Source: a virus
Strand: one strand, 5' to 3'
IMG/VR virus record: IMGVR_UViG_3300046007_002016
Coordinates: 1 to 32,200 of that record
Length of the DNA stretch: 32,200 nt
The first letter of the stretch is position 1, and every line of letters begins with the position of its first letter. The notes below the pieces were generated by a model that was not told where the DNA came from, did not search any database, and saw only the letters and a program-made list of their open reading frames with translations. Positions 1 to 7,506 of this stretch are shown here, one piece after another. Both the position numbers and the translations under genes were made by a program.

Positions 1-1554
1 GAGCGTGTTGACCGCATGGAGCTGAAGATGGAAGACCAGCTCATCGAAGGCGGCTGGACTGACGCGCTCAACGCGTTCCTCGACGACGTGGTGACATTCC
101 CCTACGGCGTGCTCAAAGGCCCGGTCAAGCGCAAGCGCAAGACCATGATGTGGCAGAACGGTGAGTTGGTGCCCTCGGAAGAGATTCGCAACGAGTGGGA
201 GCGTGTCGATCCATTCATGCTGTACTGGGCCCCATGGTCCTCGGACATCCAAGACGGCTTCATCGTCGAGCGTCACCGCATGACTCGTGAAGACCTGCAG
301 GCCTTGATTGGCGTGCCCGGGTACAACGACGACGCCATCCGCTCTGTGCTCAACTCCTTCGAGTCCGGCAACCTCAACGAGTGGCTGTGGACTGACAGCG
401 CTCAGGCGACCGCCGAGGGCAAGGACACCACCCAGACCATCTTCACGACAGACCTGATCGACGCCCTGCAGATGTGGGACAGTGTTCAAGGTAAAGACCT
501 GCTGGACTGGGGCCTGTCTGCCAAAGACATCCCTGACCCAGACCTGAGCTACCCCTGCGAAGTGTGGCTGGTGGGCTCCACCGTCATCCGCGCTGTGCTG
601 AACTACGACCCACTGGGCCGCAAGCCGTACTACGTGACCTCGTACGAAAAAGTCCCCGGCGCTGTGGCTGGCAAAGGCGTGGCCGATCTGTGCCGCGACT
701 CCCAGAACATGGTGAACGCCTCCGCACGCGCACTGGCCAACAACATGGGCATCAGCTCTGGCCCACAGGTGGGTGTGAACGTGTCGCGCCTGCCACCGGG
801 CGAGGACATCACTGAGATGCACCCTTGGAAAATCTGGCAGTTCCAGAGCTCCGAGTTCAACGACGGCTCGCAGCCACTGACGTTCTTCCAGCCCAACAGC
901 AACGCCAACGAGTTGATGGCCGTGTTCGAGAAGTTCAGCGCCCGCGCTGACGAAGACACTATGATCCCGCGCTATATGACTGGCGAGAACTCGCCCGGAG
1001 CTGGTCGTACGTCGTCTGGCTTGTCTATGCTGATCAGCAACGCCGGTAAGGGCATCAAGCAGGTGATCAGCAACATTGACCGCGCCGTGATCGTGCCGTC
1101 CATCGAGCGCCTGTACCAAGACAATCTGCGCTACAGCAAAGACCCAGACCTGATCGGCGACGTCAAGGCTGTGGCCCGGGGCGCTAGCAGCTTGGTGGTC
1201 AAGGAATCAGAGGCAATCCGCCGCAACGAGTTCTTGACTCTGGTGCTCAACAGCCCAGTGGCCCAGCAGATCGTCGGCATGGACGGCGCAGCTGAGCTCC
1301 TGCGCGAGCAGGCTCGCAACCTGAGCGGCAACGTCAACCGGATCGTCCCAGACCGTCCGACACTGACAGCCATGCAGACTCTGCAGCAGCAAAACGCACA
1401 GCTACAAGAGCAGCTGGCCATGATCATGGGTGAAATGCAGGGCGGCGCACCGGGCATGACACAGGGCCCAGCACCGAAGAACATGCTGCCTGACGGCAGC
1501 CAAGTTGGTGGTCGCGAAGGAAATATGATGTCGCCGCGCCCCAACGGTGTTTGA
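1..1554 (+). CDS. Portal protein (5'-truncated by window edge)
   Basis: Head-tail connector: a ring at one capsid vertex through which DNA is packaged and leaves. The frame is open to base 1 with no stop, so the true start lies upstream; the first in-window ATG is at 16. At least 517 residues are visible. The centre holds a portal-like segment (YMTGENSPGAGRTSSGLSML) followed by a helical region, and the C-terminus is Gln-rich (MQTLQQQNAQLQEQLAMIMG), consistent with a coiled coil ending in a flexible Gly/Pro tail. The scaffold and major capsid genes lie directly downstream, as expected for a portal. A promoter overlaps its stop codon. The family call rests on remembered motif similarity plus gene order. 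Confidence 0.85.
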   Translation, partial: ERVDRMELKMEDQLIEGGWTDALNAFLDDVVTFPYGVLKGPVKRKRKTMMWQNGELVPSEEIRNEWERVDPFMLYWAPWSSDIQDGFIVERHRMTREDLQALIGVPGYNDDAIRSVLNSFESGNLNEWLWTDSAQATAEGKDTTQTIFTTDLIDALQMWDSVQGKDLLDWGLSAKDIPDPDLSYPCEVWLVGSTVIRAVLNYDPLGRKPYYVTSYEKVPGAVAGKGVADLCRDSQNMVNASARALANNMGISSGPQVGVNVSRLPPGEDITEMHPWKIWQFQSSEFNDGSQPLTFFQPNSNANELMAVFEKFSARADEDTMIPRYMTGENSPGAGRTSSGLSMLISNAGKGIKQVISNIDRAVIVPSIERLYQDNLRYSKDPDLIGDVKAVARGASSLVVKESEAIRRNEFLTLVLNSPVAQQIVGMDGAAELLREQARNLSGNVNRIVPDRPTLTAMQTLQQQNAQLQEQLAMIMGEMQGGAPGMTQGPAPKNMLPDGSQVGGREGNMMSPRPNGV

Positions 1555-1580
1555 CTTTTTCTGAATTTGTTGTATAGAAT
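1551..1580 (+). promoter_or_regulatory. Sigma70-type promoter, possibly giving a leaderless transcript
   Basis: TTGACT at 1551-1556 overlaps the portal stop codon. A -10 region, TATAGAAT at 1573-1580, lies 16 to 18 bases downstream depending on which hexamer is used. The next ATG (1587) begins about 7 bases after the -10 and has no Shine-Dalgarno sequence, so the transcript could start at or next to the start codon. Confidence 0.6.
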
Positions 1581-1586
1581 CCACAC

Positions 1587-1829
1587 ATGAAGATTTTTGT
1601 AGGCCAAAAGCCTGATCGGCAGCACATGCAAGCGTTGATTCGCTGCAAGCTGCAAGAAAACGAAGCGCTACTGGCGCTGTTCCGAACCAAGCTGGAGGAG
1701 ACCAAGGTCTCCTTGATGCAAGCAGAAGAACCGCACCGTTTGTACCGCCTCCAAGGTCAGGCTCAAGCCTTATCAGATTTCCTCGAAGCGGTTGAAAAAT
1801 CGTCAGAGGTCTTCGACCGGATCAAGTGA
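1587..1829 (+). CDS. Small helical protein between portal and scaffold, unknown function
   Basis: 80 residues, starting MKIFVGQKPDRQHMQALIRC and rich in Glu, Gln, Leu and Lys, with a heptad-like helical middle and end. I do not recognise the family. It sits 32 bases after the portal stop behind a recognisable promoter and has no ribosome binding site, unlike nearly every other gene here. Its position suggests a morphogenesis accessory role, but nothing in the sequence proves that. Coding is supported by its fit between the portal and scaffold and by the upstream promoter. An antisense frame also exists here but has no context. Confidence 0.7.
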   Translation: MKIFVGQKPDRQHMQALIRCKLQENEALLALFRTKLEETKVSLMQAEEPHRLYRLQGQAQALSDFLEAVEKSSEVFDRIK

Positions 1830-1918
1830 TCCGAATTTTGTAAATCCGAGCAAACCATTATGTGAACGGCAGACCGCAGTAGGAGCCTGAAGCAGAGTTG
1901 GAGCCCAAGGAGAATTGA

Positions 1919-2878
1919 ATGGCATTGCCAAGACAAGTAGAAGCGCAGTTACGAGAACTGGAAGCACTGGAAAAGCAGCTAGCAGAGGGTAACAATCCTG
2001 CACCCGCAGACCCCAACCCACAGCCAGCAGAGCCTCCCCAAGACCCACAGCCTCAGCCAGCTGAGCCAAAACCTGTCGAGCCAACGCCGACACCGACCGA
2101 GCCAGTAGTCGCGGAAGAGAAATGGGAGCAGAAGTACAAAACCCTCAAGGGCATGTACGACGCCGAAGTTCCTCGCTTGCATGCAGACTTGCGTGATCTC
2201 AAAGCCCAAGTGGATAGCCTCCGCAAAGCCTCTGAGACCAAGCCAGCCGAGCCAGCTAAGCCCGCAGCTCCTACGAAGTTGGTGACTGATGCTGATGTTG
2301 AAGCATTTGGTTCTGACCTCATCGAGGTCCAACGCAAAGTTGCCCGCGAAGTGGCAGCAGAGTTTCGAGGCGAGCTAGACGCCATGAGAGCCGAGAATGA
2401 GAAGTTGCGCGAGCAGCTGACCAGCACCGGCACCCAAGTGTCTGAAGCAAGTTTTGAGCAGCGCCTGTACCGTATGGTGCCGGACTTTGAAGCAGTCAAC
2501 GCTGATCCCAAGTGGATCGCTTGGCTCAACGAAGTTGACCCGCTGCTCCGAGCCCCCCGATCTTCTGTTGCACAGCAAGCGTTCAACCGAGGCGATGCTG
2601 AAGGTGTTGCACACTACGTGTCGATGTTCAAACAGACCATTGCGCCCGTGGAGCAAAAAGCCGACAAGACCGAAGAGCTGGAACGTCAACTTCAGCCAAA
2701 TCGAGGTGCCACAAGCACACCCCCTACCTCTCAAAAAGGTAAGGTCTACACCAACGCAGACATCGAAAAGATGTTCCGCAAGGCGACTGATCTGGGTGTA
2801 AAAGGGCGCGTCGACGAGGCAAAGAAACTTGAAGCTGAAATTGATGCAGCGTTCATGGAAGGTCGCGTAACCGCGTAA
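1919..2878 (+). CDS. Capsid scaffolding protein
   Basis: 319 residues; probable internal scaffold that guides capsid assembly and then leaves the prohead. It starts at ATG 1919 behind AAGGAG. A short N-terminal helix (about 1-25) is followed by a Pro/Glu-rich low-complexity stretch (about 27-65), then long charged helices (about 67-165) with coiled-coil character, and an acidic and basic C-terminus (about 280-319) typical of a coat-binding tail. Acidic, proline-rich and helical composition directly before the major capsid gene is the classic scaffold setting. No protease domain is visible. The assignment is by composition and position, because scaffolds diverge fast. Confidence 0.8.
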   Translation: MALPRQVEAQLRELEALEKQLAEGNNPAPADPNPQPAEPPQDPQPQPAEPKPVEPTPTPTEPVVAEEKWEQKYKTLKGMYDAEVPRLHADLRDLKAQVDSLRKASETKPAEPAKPAAPTKLVTDADVEAFGSDLIEVQRKVAREVAAEFRGELDAMRAENEKLREQLTSTGTQVSEASFEQRLYRMVPDFEAVNADPKWIAWLNEVDPLLRAPRSSVAQQAFNRGDAEGVAHYVSMFKQTIAPVEQKADKTEELERQLQPNRGATSTPPTSQKGKVYTNADIEKMFRKATDLGVKGRVDEAKKLEAEIDAAFMEGRVTA

Positions 2879-2926
2879 TCTGTGAGCAATGCGCTACCCA
2901 ACCTGTTTTTAATTTAGGAGGCCATC

Positions 2927-3928
2927 ATGGCTGCTGTTTACCCCGTCCAATCGCCGTTCAACACGAACCCCTCGTACTCCGGCGCTTTTATCCCCACCCT
3001 GTGGTCTGGCAAGTTGCTGGCCAAGTTCTACCAGAACACCATGTTGTCGGAAATCGCCAACACTGACTATGAAGGTGAACTGAAGAACCAAGGCGATACC
3101 ATCCGTATCCGTCTGGCTCCTTCGATCAGCATCTCTGACTACACCGTTGGCCAGAACCTGTCGTACGAAGTTCCCACTCCTATCTTCCAAGATATGCAAG
3201 TGAACAAAGGCAAGTACTTCGGCGTGCAAGTCAACGACGTGCTGGCTTATCAGTCCGACATGAACTTGATGAACATGTTCACTGAAGACGCTGCCAAGCA
3301 GTTGAAGATCGCCATCGAAAACGAAGTGTTCTTCAACAACATGGTCACTGAAGGCCCTGCCGCTGCCAACGAAGGCGCTACTGCTGGTGCGATCTCTGCT
3401 GCCTACAACTTGGGCACAGACACCGCTCCTATCGACCAAGCCACTCCTGAGAACGTGCTGAAGGGTATCCTGCGCATGTCCACAGTGCTGGACGAGCAGA
3501 ACGTGCCTGAAGATGGTCGCTGGTTGGTTATCAGCCCCTACGACCGTCACCTGTTGATGCAATCCAACATCGCTCAAGCCTACTTCACTGGTGACGCTCA
3601 GTCGACCATCCGTAGCGGCAAGATCGGTATGTTGGACCGCTTCACTGTGTACGTGTCCAACTTGCTGCCTCGCGGCGCTGCTGGCAAGGCACTGGTTGCT
3701 GGTTTGACTGACCCTGCCACTGGCGGTGCTGTGTCTAGCGCCAAGGCCCGTCGCGTGATGGTTGCTGGTACCAAGGCAGCAATGTCCTTCGCCATGACCG
3801 TGAACAAGACTGAGCCCCTGCGCAACCAGACTGACTTCGGCGACATCGTCCGTGGTTTGGCTGTGTACGGTCGCAAGACTGTCAAGCCTGAAGCTCTGGT
3901 CGTGGCCCAAGTCGGTTCCGCCAGCTGA
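2927..3928 (+). CDS. Major capsid protein (HK97-type fold likely)
   Basis: 333 residues, the main shell subunit. It has one of the strongest ribosome binding sites in the window, AGGAGG at 2916-2921, five bases before the ATG, fitting very high expression. The N-terminus is Pro/Asn/Ser-rich, then KFYQNTMLSEIANTDYEGEL and GDTIRIRLAPSISISDYTVG, a pattern common in coat proteins of podoviruses and siphoviruses. Codon use is strongly biased to C- and G-ending codons. It follows the scaffold and is closed by a strong UUCG-loop terminator. A 333-codon antisense frame almost exactly mirrors it, which I treat as a by-product of codon bias. Confidence 0.9.
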   Translation: MAAVYPVQSPFNTNPSYSGAFIPTLWSGKLLAKFYQNTMLSEIANTDYEGELKNQGDTIRIRLAPSISISDYTVGQNLSYEVPTPIFQDMQVNKGKYFGVQVNDVLAYQSDMNLMNMFTEDAAKQLKIAIENEVFFNNMVTEGPAAANEGATAGAISAAYNLGTDTAPIDQATPENVLKGILRMSTVLDEQNVPEDGRWLVISPYDRHLLMQSNIAQAYFTGDAQSTIRSGKIGMLDRFTVYVSNLLPRGAAGKALVAGLTDPATGGAVSSAKARRVMVAGTKAAMSFAMTVNKTEPLRNQTDFGDIVRGLAVYGRKTVKPEALVVAQVGSAS

Positions 3929-3934
3929 TGAACT

Positions 3935-3960
3935 GGGCCCCTTCGGGGGCCCTTTCTATT
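3935..3960 (+). terminator. Rho-independent terminator after the major capsid gene
   Basis: A perfect 7-bp GC stem (GGGCCCC at 3935-3941 and GGGGCCC at 3946-3952) closes a TTCG tetraloop and is followed by TTTCTATT. The C(UUCG)G loop is exceptionally stable. It begins six bases after the capsid stop codon. Confidence 0.9.
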
Positions 3961-3983
3961 CCCTCATTCTTTTGGAGATTCTC

Positions 3984-4316
3984 ATGTCTACTCAATTTGC
4001 TCGCAGCATTGGCGGCTACCAAACAGCCACCGCTGGCACAACCCAAACTCAAGCCGGTGCTACTGCACTGACCGGCGCTGTGAACGTCGTTACCACTGGC
4101 AATGCCAGCGACGGCGTCAAGCTGCCTGCTGAGCGCCCTGTCGGCGACATCGTTCACATCGTGAACATTTCCGCTGCTGCTTTGAACGTGTACCCAGCTA
4201 CTGGTGGCGCGATCAACGGCGGCTCTGCCAACGCAGCCAAGGCCTTGGCCGCTAACATGTCTGGTGCTTACATCAGCTTGGGCAGTGAAAACTGGGGCGC
4301 TGTTCTCAGCGCCTAA
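3984..4316 (+). CDS. Probable capsid decoration or head-fibre-like protein
   Basis: 110 residues. I chose ATG 3984, which has GGAG at 3974-3977, over an earlier in-frame start that would overlap the capsid gene. The protein is small, rich in Ala, Gly, Thr and Asn, with no membrane segment. The second half (VHIVNISAAALNVYPATGG followed by an Asn/Gly/Ala stretch and GAYISLGSENW) resembles a short beta domain I have seen in small phage proteins next to coat genes. It is the only gene in a unit with a terminator on each side, which suggests independent high expression. Decoration is an inference from location and size. Confidence 0.6.
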   Translation: MSTQFARSIGGYQTATAGTTQTQAGATALTGAVNVVTTGNASDGVKLPAERPVGDIVHIVNISAAALNVYPATGGAINGGSANAAKALAANMSGAYISLGSENWGAVLSA

Positions 4317-4330
4317 TAGGTGGCACAATA

Positions 4331-4355
4331 AAGGGGCTCTTCGGAGCCCCTTTTT
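4331..4355 (+). terminator. Rho-independent terminator after the decoration-like gene
   Basis: The stem AAGGGGCTC / GAGCCCCTT (9 bp, 4331-4339 and 4344-4352) closes a TTCG loop and runs into a T tract ending at 4355. It begins 14 bases after the stop codon. Confidence 0.92.
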
Positions 4356-4374
4356 ACATTTAACGGAGTACTGA

Positions 4375-4689
4375 ATGAACGTCCATGACCTTCTCGACCG
4401 CCTTGGCGGTGAAATCCTGTCCAACAAAGCCCGCGCTACAGTTAACGGCAAGATCGTCATCCTTGCCCGCATGAACGGCGACGACTGGGTGTACACAGAC
4501 GAAGGCCAAGAGCTGGCCAACGCGCACTCCAATGCTGCCGTTGAAGAGGCTGCAGCCAAGCCCAAACGCGCCAAGAAGGCTACCGAACCAGTGGCCGAGG
4601 CTGAACCAGCCGCTGAACCCACCACAGAAGCCCCTACCACTGAAGCTCCCGCTGCGGTAGAATCGGGCGATGTAGCGCCTGAACTGTGA
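4375..4689 (+). CDS. Small protein with Ala/Pro/Glu-rich tail, unknown function
   Basis: 104 residues. It starts at ATG 4375 with GGAG at 4364-4367. The first half (to about residue 55) looks like a compact domain with NGKIVILARMNGDDWVYTD. The second half is a Lys-containing, then Glu/Pro/Thr-rich low-complexity tail made of near-repeats such as TTEAPTTEAPA. I do not recognise the family. Its place between the capsid and adaptor genes suggests a structural or assembly role. The tail resembles those of proteins that are exposed or flexible in virions, but that is inference. Confidence 0.7.
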   Translation: MNVHDLLDRLGGEILSNKARATVNGKIVILARMNGDDWVYTDEGQELANAHSNAAVEEAAAKPKRAKKATEPVAEAEPAAEPTTEAPTTEAPAAVESGDVAPEL

Positions 4690-4697
4690 GGTAGACC

Positions 4698-5375
4698 ATG
4701 GCCACCGTAAAAGTTGTTGACCTGATCGCTCGGGCGAAAACAATCCTGCAAGACGAGGATTCTGTACGGTGGACCCTGTATGAATTGCAGTGGTGGCTCA
4801 ACGATGGGTATCGCGAAACTTTGATTTTCCGCCCTGACTCGAACACCCTCACTGCTGAGTTCACTTGCGTGGCTGGTCCACGCCAAGTGCTCACAACCAT
4901 CTTCCCCAACGCTACGCGACTTGTGTCCGTGCTACGCAATACTGCCGTCACTTCAAACAAGTACGCGGTGCGCCTTGTAGATCGCCGCGTGCTGGACGAT
5001 CAGCGCAAGGGCTGGTACTCGGAGACACCAACTGTGAGCGTCGAAGAGTACATGTTTGACGCTCGTCAACCCAAAGAGTTTTTGGTGTACCCGCCAGCAA
5101 CCTCTGCTGCCAAGCTCGAAGTGTCGTATGCGCAAGTCCCTGCTCCGCACGCACTGTCTGATGTACAGCTAAATGACCAAAACACCGTCGAGACAATCCG
5201 AATCGACGACACCTTTGCAAACTCATTGCTTGACTATATGCTGTATCGTGCGTACACCAAGGACGCCGAGCAGCAGGGCAATGCAGCCAGAGCCGTTGCA
5301 CACTACCAAGCCTTTCAGAATTCCTTGGGTGGAGCTGCCCAAGTAACCGCTGCCTCGCAGCCGGGAGTTGCCTAA
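4698..5375 (+). CDS. Head-tail adaptor protein (DUF6682 / SU10-adaptor-like)
   Basis: 225 residues; probable ring that docks beneath the portal. The N-terminus (DLIARAKTILQDEDSVRWTL followed by YELQWWLNDGYRETL) matches the remembered signature of the phage adaptor family typified by Escherichia phage SU10: a helix, VRW, then a WLNDGxRE helix. A beta-rich middle follows (about 50-150), then a C-terminal helical part with LLDYMLYRAYTKDAE and a Gln/Ala-rich end. The start at ATG 4698 lies eight bases after the previous stop. The gene overlaps the next one by one base (TAATG), indicating translational coupling. Confidence 0.78.
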   Translation: MATVKVVDLIARAKTILQDEDSVRWTLYELQWWLNDGYRETLIFRPDSNTLTAEFTCVAGPRQVLTTIFPNATRLVSVLRNTAVTSNKYAVRLVDRRVLDDQRKGWYSETPTVSVEEYMFDARQPKEFLVYPPATSAAKLEVSYAQVPAPHALSDVQLNDQNTVETIRIDDTFANSLLDYMLYRAYTKDAEQQGNAARAVAHYQAFQNSLGGAAQVTAASQPGVA

Positions 5376-5986
5376 TGGCCAAAATATGGGATGACTTCCT
5401 ACCTCTGATTTCCCCGCACTTGCCCGGATGCCCCAACGCATCCATGCGACTGTATCTGGCTTCTGTCTCGGCTGATTTCTTCGCCCGCACATACCTGTGG
5501 CGAGAGCAAATAGACGCTATTTACGTGGCCCCCAACCAAGTTGATTACGACTTGGACACCGACACTGGACTGGTAGAGGACGTGATCTCTGTAGTCTACA
5601 ACGAAGCTCCGCTGACACGCACCGACCTGCGTTTGATCGGCACTGAAAAACTGTCTGAGGTGGGTGAGCCACGTGAGTATTGGGTTCAGGCCGACCAGAG
5701 TATCCGCATTTTCCCGACACCGGAAGAGCGCACAACCCTCAAAGTCTATGCTGTCTTGAAGCCAAACCGCAACGGCACGGGCGTAGAAGACTGGATTTAC
5801 GAGACTTGGGCTGACACCATTGTTAGTGGTGCCATTGCTCAGTTAGCCATGACCCCGGGCAAAGAATGGTCCGACATCGCGCTGGCTGGCATGCACAAGG
5901 GCTTGTACGAGCGGGCGATCACAAACGCTCGCATCCGAGATTTTCGTGGCGTACGCATGATGGTGCGTCAGCGCCCAGCGGCATAA
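5375..5986 (+). CDS. Second adaptor-like head-tail joining protein
   Basis: 203 residues starting MAKIWDDFLPLISPHLPGCP. N-terminal helices contain ADFFARTYLWREQ, then a beta-rich stretch (YDLDTDTGLVEDVISVVYNE) and IRIFPTPEERTTLKVYAVLKP. The C-terminal helices include GAIAQLAMTPGKEW. This layout is like small neck proteins that follow the adaptor in podovirus-type genomes. It starts inside the stop codon of the adaptor gene, so the two are probably made in matched amounts. Whether it is a neck, nozzle-base or tail-completion protein cannot be decided from the sequence alone. Confidence 0.68.
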   Translation: MAKIWDDFLPLISPHLPGCPNASMRLYLASVSADFFARTYLWREQIDAIYVAPNQVDYDLDTDTGLVEDVISVVYNEAPLTRTDLRLIGTEKLSEVGEPREYWVQADQSIRIFPTPEERTTLKVYAVLKPNRNGTGVEDWIYETWADTIVSGAIAQLAMTPGKEWSDIALAGMHKGLYERAITNARIRDFRGVRMMVRQRPAA

Positions 5987-5995
5987 GGAGCTACC

Positions 5996-6328
5996 ATGGC
6001 TGAGAAGATTAAGCTGGTTCAGGGTGACACCCGCCCCGCCATTGTTTGTACGATTACAGACGATGTGACCAACGCCGTCATTCCACTGACGGGCGCTACG
6101 GTGGTTCTAAAATTCCGAGCTGCTGGCACTACGACACTTACTGCAACGGTACCCGGGGCCATAACAGACGGCCCTAATGGCGTTGTTGCGTTCTACCCAG
6201 CGTCCGAGCCTACCATGCTGCAGGGTGAACCCGGGGATTACGAAGGTGAAATTGAAATCACGTTCAGTGACGGTCAGATTCAGACTGTGTACGACCTCCT
6301 GAAATTCAAGTTGCGCGAGGATTTCTGA
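5996..6328 (+). CDS. BppU-like N-terminal domain protein (baseplate/fibre anchor)
   Basis: 110 residues with a single compact beta domain. KLVQGDTRPAIVCTITDD, then LTGATVVLKFRAAGTTT and PGDYEGEIEITFSDG followed by TVYDLLKFKLREDF, match the N-terminal domain of the BppU family of phage baseplate upper proteins, which links receptor-binding proteins to the virion. Here it stands alone instead of being fused to a longer stalk. Ribosome binding site AAGGAG, then ATG 5996. It overlaps the next gene by one base (TGATG). It opens the adhesin cassette that runs to 11362. Confidence 0.75.
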   Translation: MAEKIKLVQGDTRPAIVCTITDDVTNAVIPLTGATVVLKFRAAGTTTLTATVPGAITDGPNGVVAFYPASEPTMLQGEPGDYEGEIEITFSDGQIQTVYDLLKFKLREDF

Positions 6329-7017
6329 TGGGTGCTAAGCTGTCAGGCGGTACCTCGACGGCTTCGGTGTCTGCTGTCCGAGCCCGCGCTAGCGTAACTG
6401 CTACTGGACTCAATGCAATATCTAGCGCGGCTACTCCAGCAGCTGATGTAGCTTATATCCTGCTGACGGTTGGTGCTTCCCTAGATACGTCCGGGCGATA
6501 CAAGTATTTGCCAGAAATCGTTGTGATATCTGACGCTGTACAGAAGCTCGTAGAGAAAGCCACGCAGGACAGTGTGTCTGTGACGGATGCTGTAACTTTG
6601 AGCACAACACTAGGGTTGGCGGACAGCATTAGCTTCACCGAGACTTTTTTGGCGACATTGGTCTTTATCCGTAACTTAGCTGATTCTGTGGCCGTATCGG
6701 ACCAGACAACACTTGACCCGGAAAAAAGGCTTACTGAAACTGTAGCGTTAACTGAGACCCTGCAGTACGCGTTCAACAAATACTTGGCCGATGGCGTCGC
6801 CATAGGTGATTCGTTTGAAGCCGCAGACGGCTTGCTTTATGCGTTTTCAAAATACGTAAGCAACGTAGTTTTTGTACAAGACTCAGCCGTGCTATATCCA
6901 AGCAAGGTGTTTAGCGATATGATCTCGGTACAGGATGCTGGATCACTGCGGTCGCAGGGTTACTGCGACTTTTCCTACTTTGCCGAAGACTACGTCGGCG
7001 CATCTCGAACCTTTTGA
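6328..7017 (+). CDS. Tandem-repeat virion protein (DSVSVTD-type repeats)
   Basis: 229 residues. From about residue 65 to 205 it carries seven degenerate repeats of roughly 18-24 residues with an alternating hydrophobic/Asp-Thr core, for example DSVSVTDAVTL, DSISFTETFL, DSVAVSDQTTL, ETVALTETLQ and ADGVAIGDSF. The C-terminus, FSYFAEDYVGASRTF, resembles the last residues of other phage tail repeat proteins I recall. The N-terminus is Ala/Ser/Thr-rich. The repeats suggest an elongated beta stalk, possibly a fibre shaft coupled to the BppU-like anchor before it. Enzyme motifs are absent. Base composition is more AT-rich and less codon-biased than the head genes. Confidence 0.7.
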   Translation: MGAKLSGGTSTASVSAVRARASVTATGLNAISSAATPAADVAYILLTVGASLDTSGRYKYLPEIVVISDAVQKLVEKATQDSVSVTDAVTLSTTLGLADSISFTETFLATLVFIRNLADSVAVSDQTTLDPEKRLTETVALTETLQYAFNKYLADGVAIGDSFEAADGLLYAFSKYVSNVVFVQDSAVLYPSKVFSDMISVQDAGSLRSQGYCDFSYFAEDYVGASRTF

Positions 7018-7028
7018 AGGAGCACCAC

Positions 7029-7466
7029 ATGATCGAAGATCAGATCAAACTTACCGGCCACGTCAGCATTCAGCTGTTTGACAAAGACGGCAACATCAAA
7101 GACAGCCGCGAAATCAAAAATCTAGTTGTGTCTGTCGGCAAGACGTTCATTGCAGCTCGTATGGTTGGTACGCCAACTGAAATGAGCCACATGGCTCTTG
7201 GCGCTGATAACACCGCCGCTGCTGTTGGCGACACTGCGCTTGGTTCTGAACTCGGTCGTGTAGTGTTGGCGTCGGATACGTCTTCCGGTGCGATTGTTAC
7301 CTACACAGCCTCATTCCCAGCAGGCACGGCTACTGGCGCAAACGTCGAGGCGGGTATTTTTAACGCTTCCTCTGGCGGAACCATGCTGTGCCGTACAGTG
7401 TTCGCGGTTGTGAACAAAGGCGTAGATGATGCCATGGCCATCACTTGGGCTATTACGGTCTCGTGA
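7029..7466 (+). CDS. Tail/fibre-associated structural protein
   Basis: 145 residues from ATG 7029, which has AAGGAG at 7017-7022; an in-frame TTG at 7014 would overlap the previous gene and has no better site. The N-terminus (IKLTGHVSIQLFDKDGNIKD) followed by a conserved-looking VVSVGKTFIAARM segment is a pattern of small tail proteins that decorate or connect fibres. The rest is Ala/Gly/Thr-rich beta sequence ending in AITWAITVS. No catalytic motif. It lies between the repeat protein and the first fibre. Function is inferred from company and composition. Confidence 0.6.
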   Translation: MIEDQIKLTGHVSIQLFDKDGNIKDSREIKNLVVSVGKTFIAARMVGTPTEMSHMALGADNTAAAVGDTALGSELGRVVLASDTSSGAIVTYTASFPAGTATGANVEAGIFNASSGGTMLCRTVFAVVNKGVDDAMAITWAITVS

Positions 7467-7506
7467 TTTTTGGCGTAAGCCGCCAGCGGGAATAGGAAGG
7501 TAGATC

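Noticed and set aside
1830-1918. Possible promoter (CATTAT) in the longest intergenic gap
   Set aside because: No acceptable -35 at 16-18 bases; the gap otherwise holds only the ribosome binding site of the scaffold gene.
2909-3910. 333-codon open frame antisense to the major capsid gene
   Set aside because: It mirrors the capsid gene codon for codon, a known effect of strong third-position bias, and has no ribosome binding site or gene context.
4635-4672. TAGAAT followed 7 bases later by ATG, like the leaderless-start pattern
   Set aside because: The ATG is followed at once by TAG, there is no -35 at a proper distance, and it lies inside a coding region. It shows the pattern can arise by chance.
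7468-7488. Inverted repeat TGGCG/CGCCA in the gap before the 7507 fibre gene
   Set aside because: The five-base stem is short and the T run lies before it, not after, so it is not a terminator on either strand.
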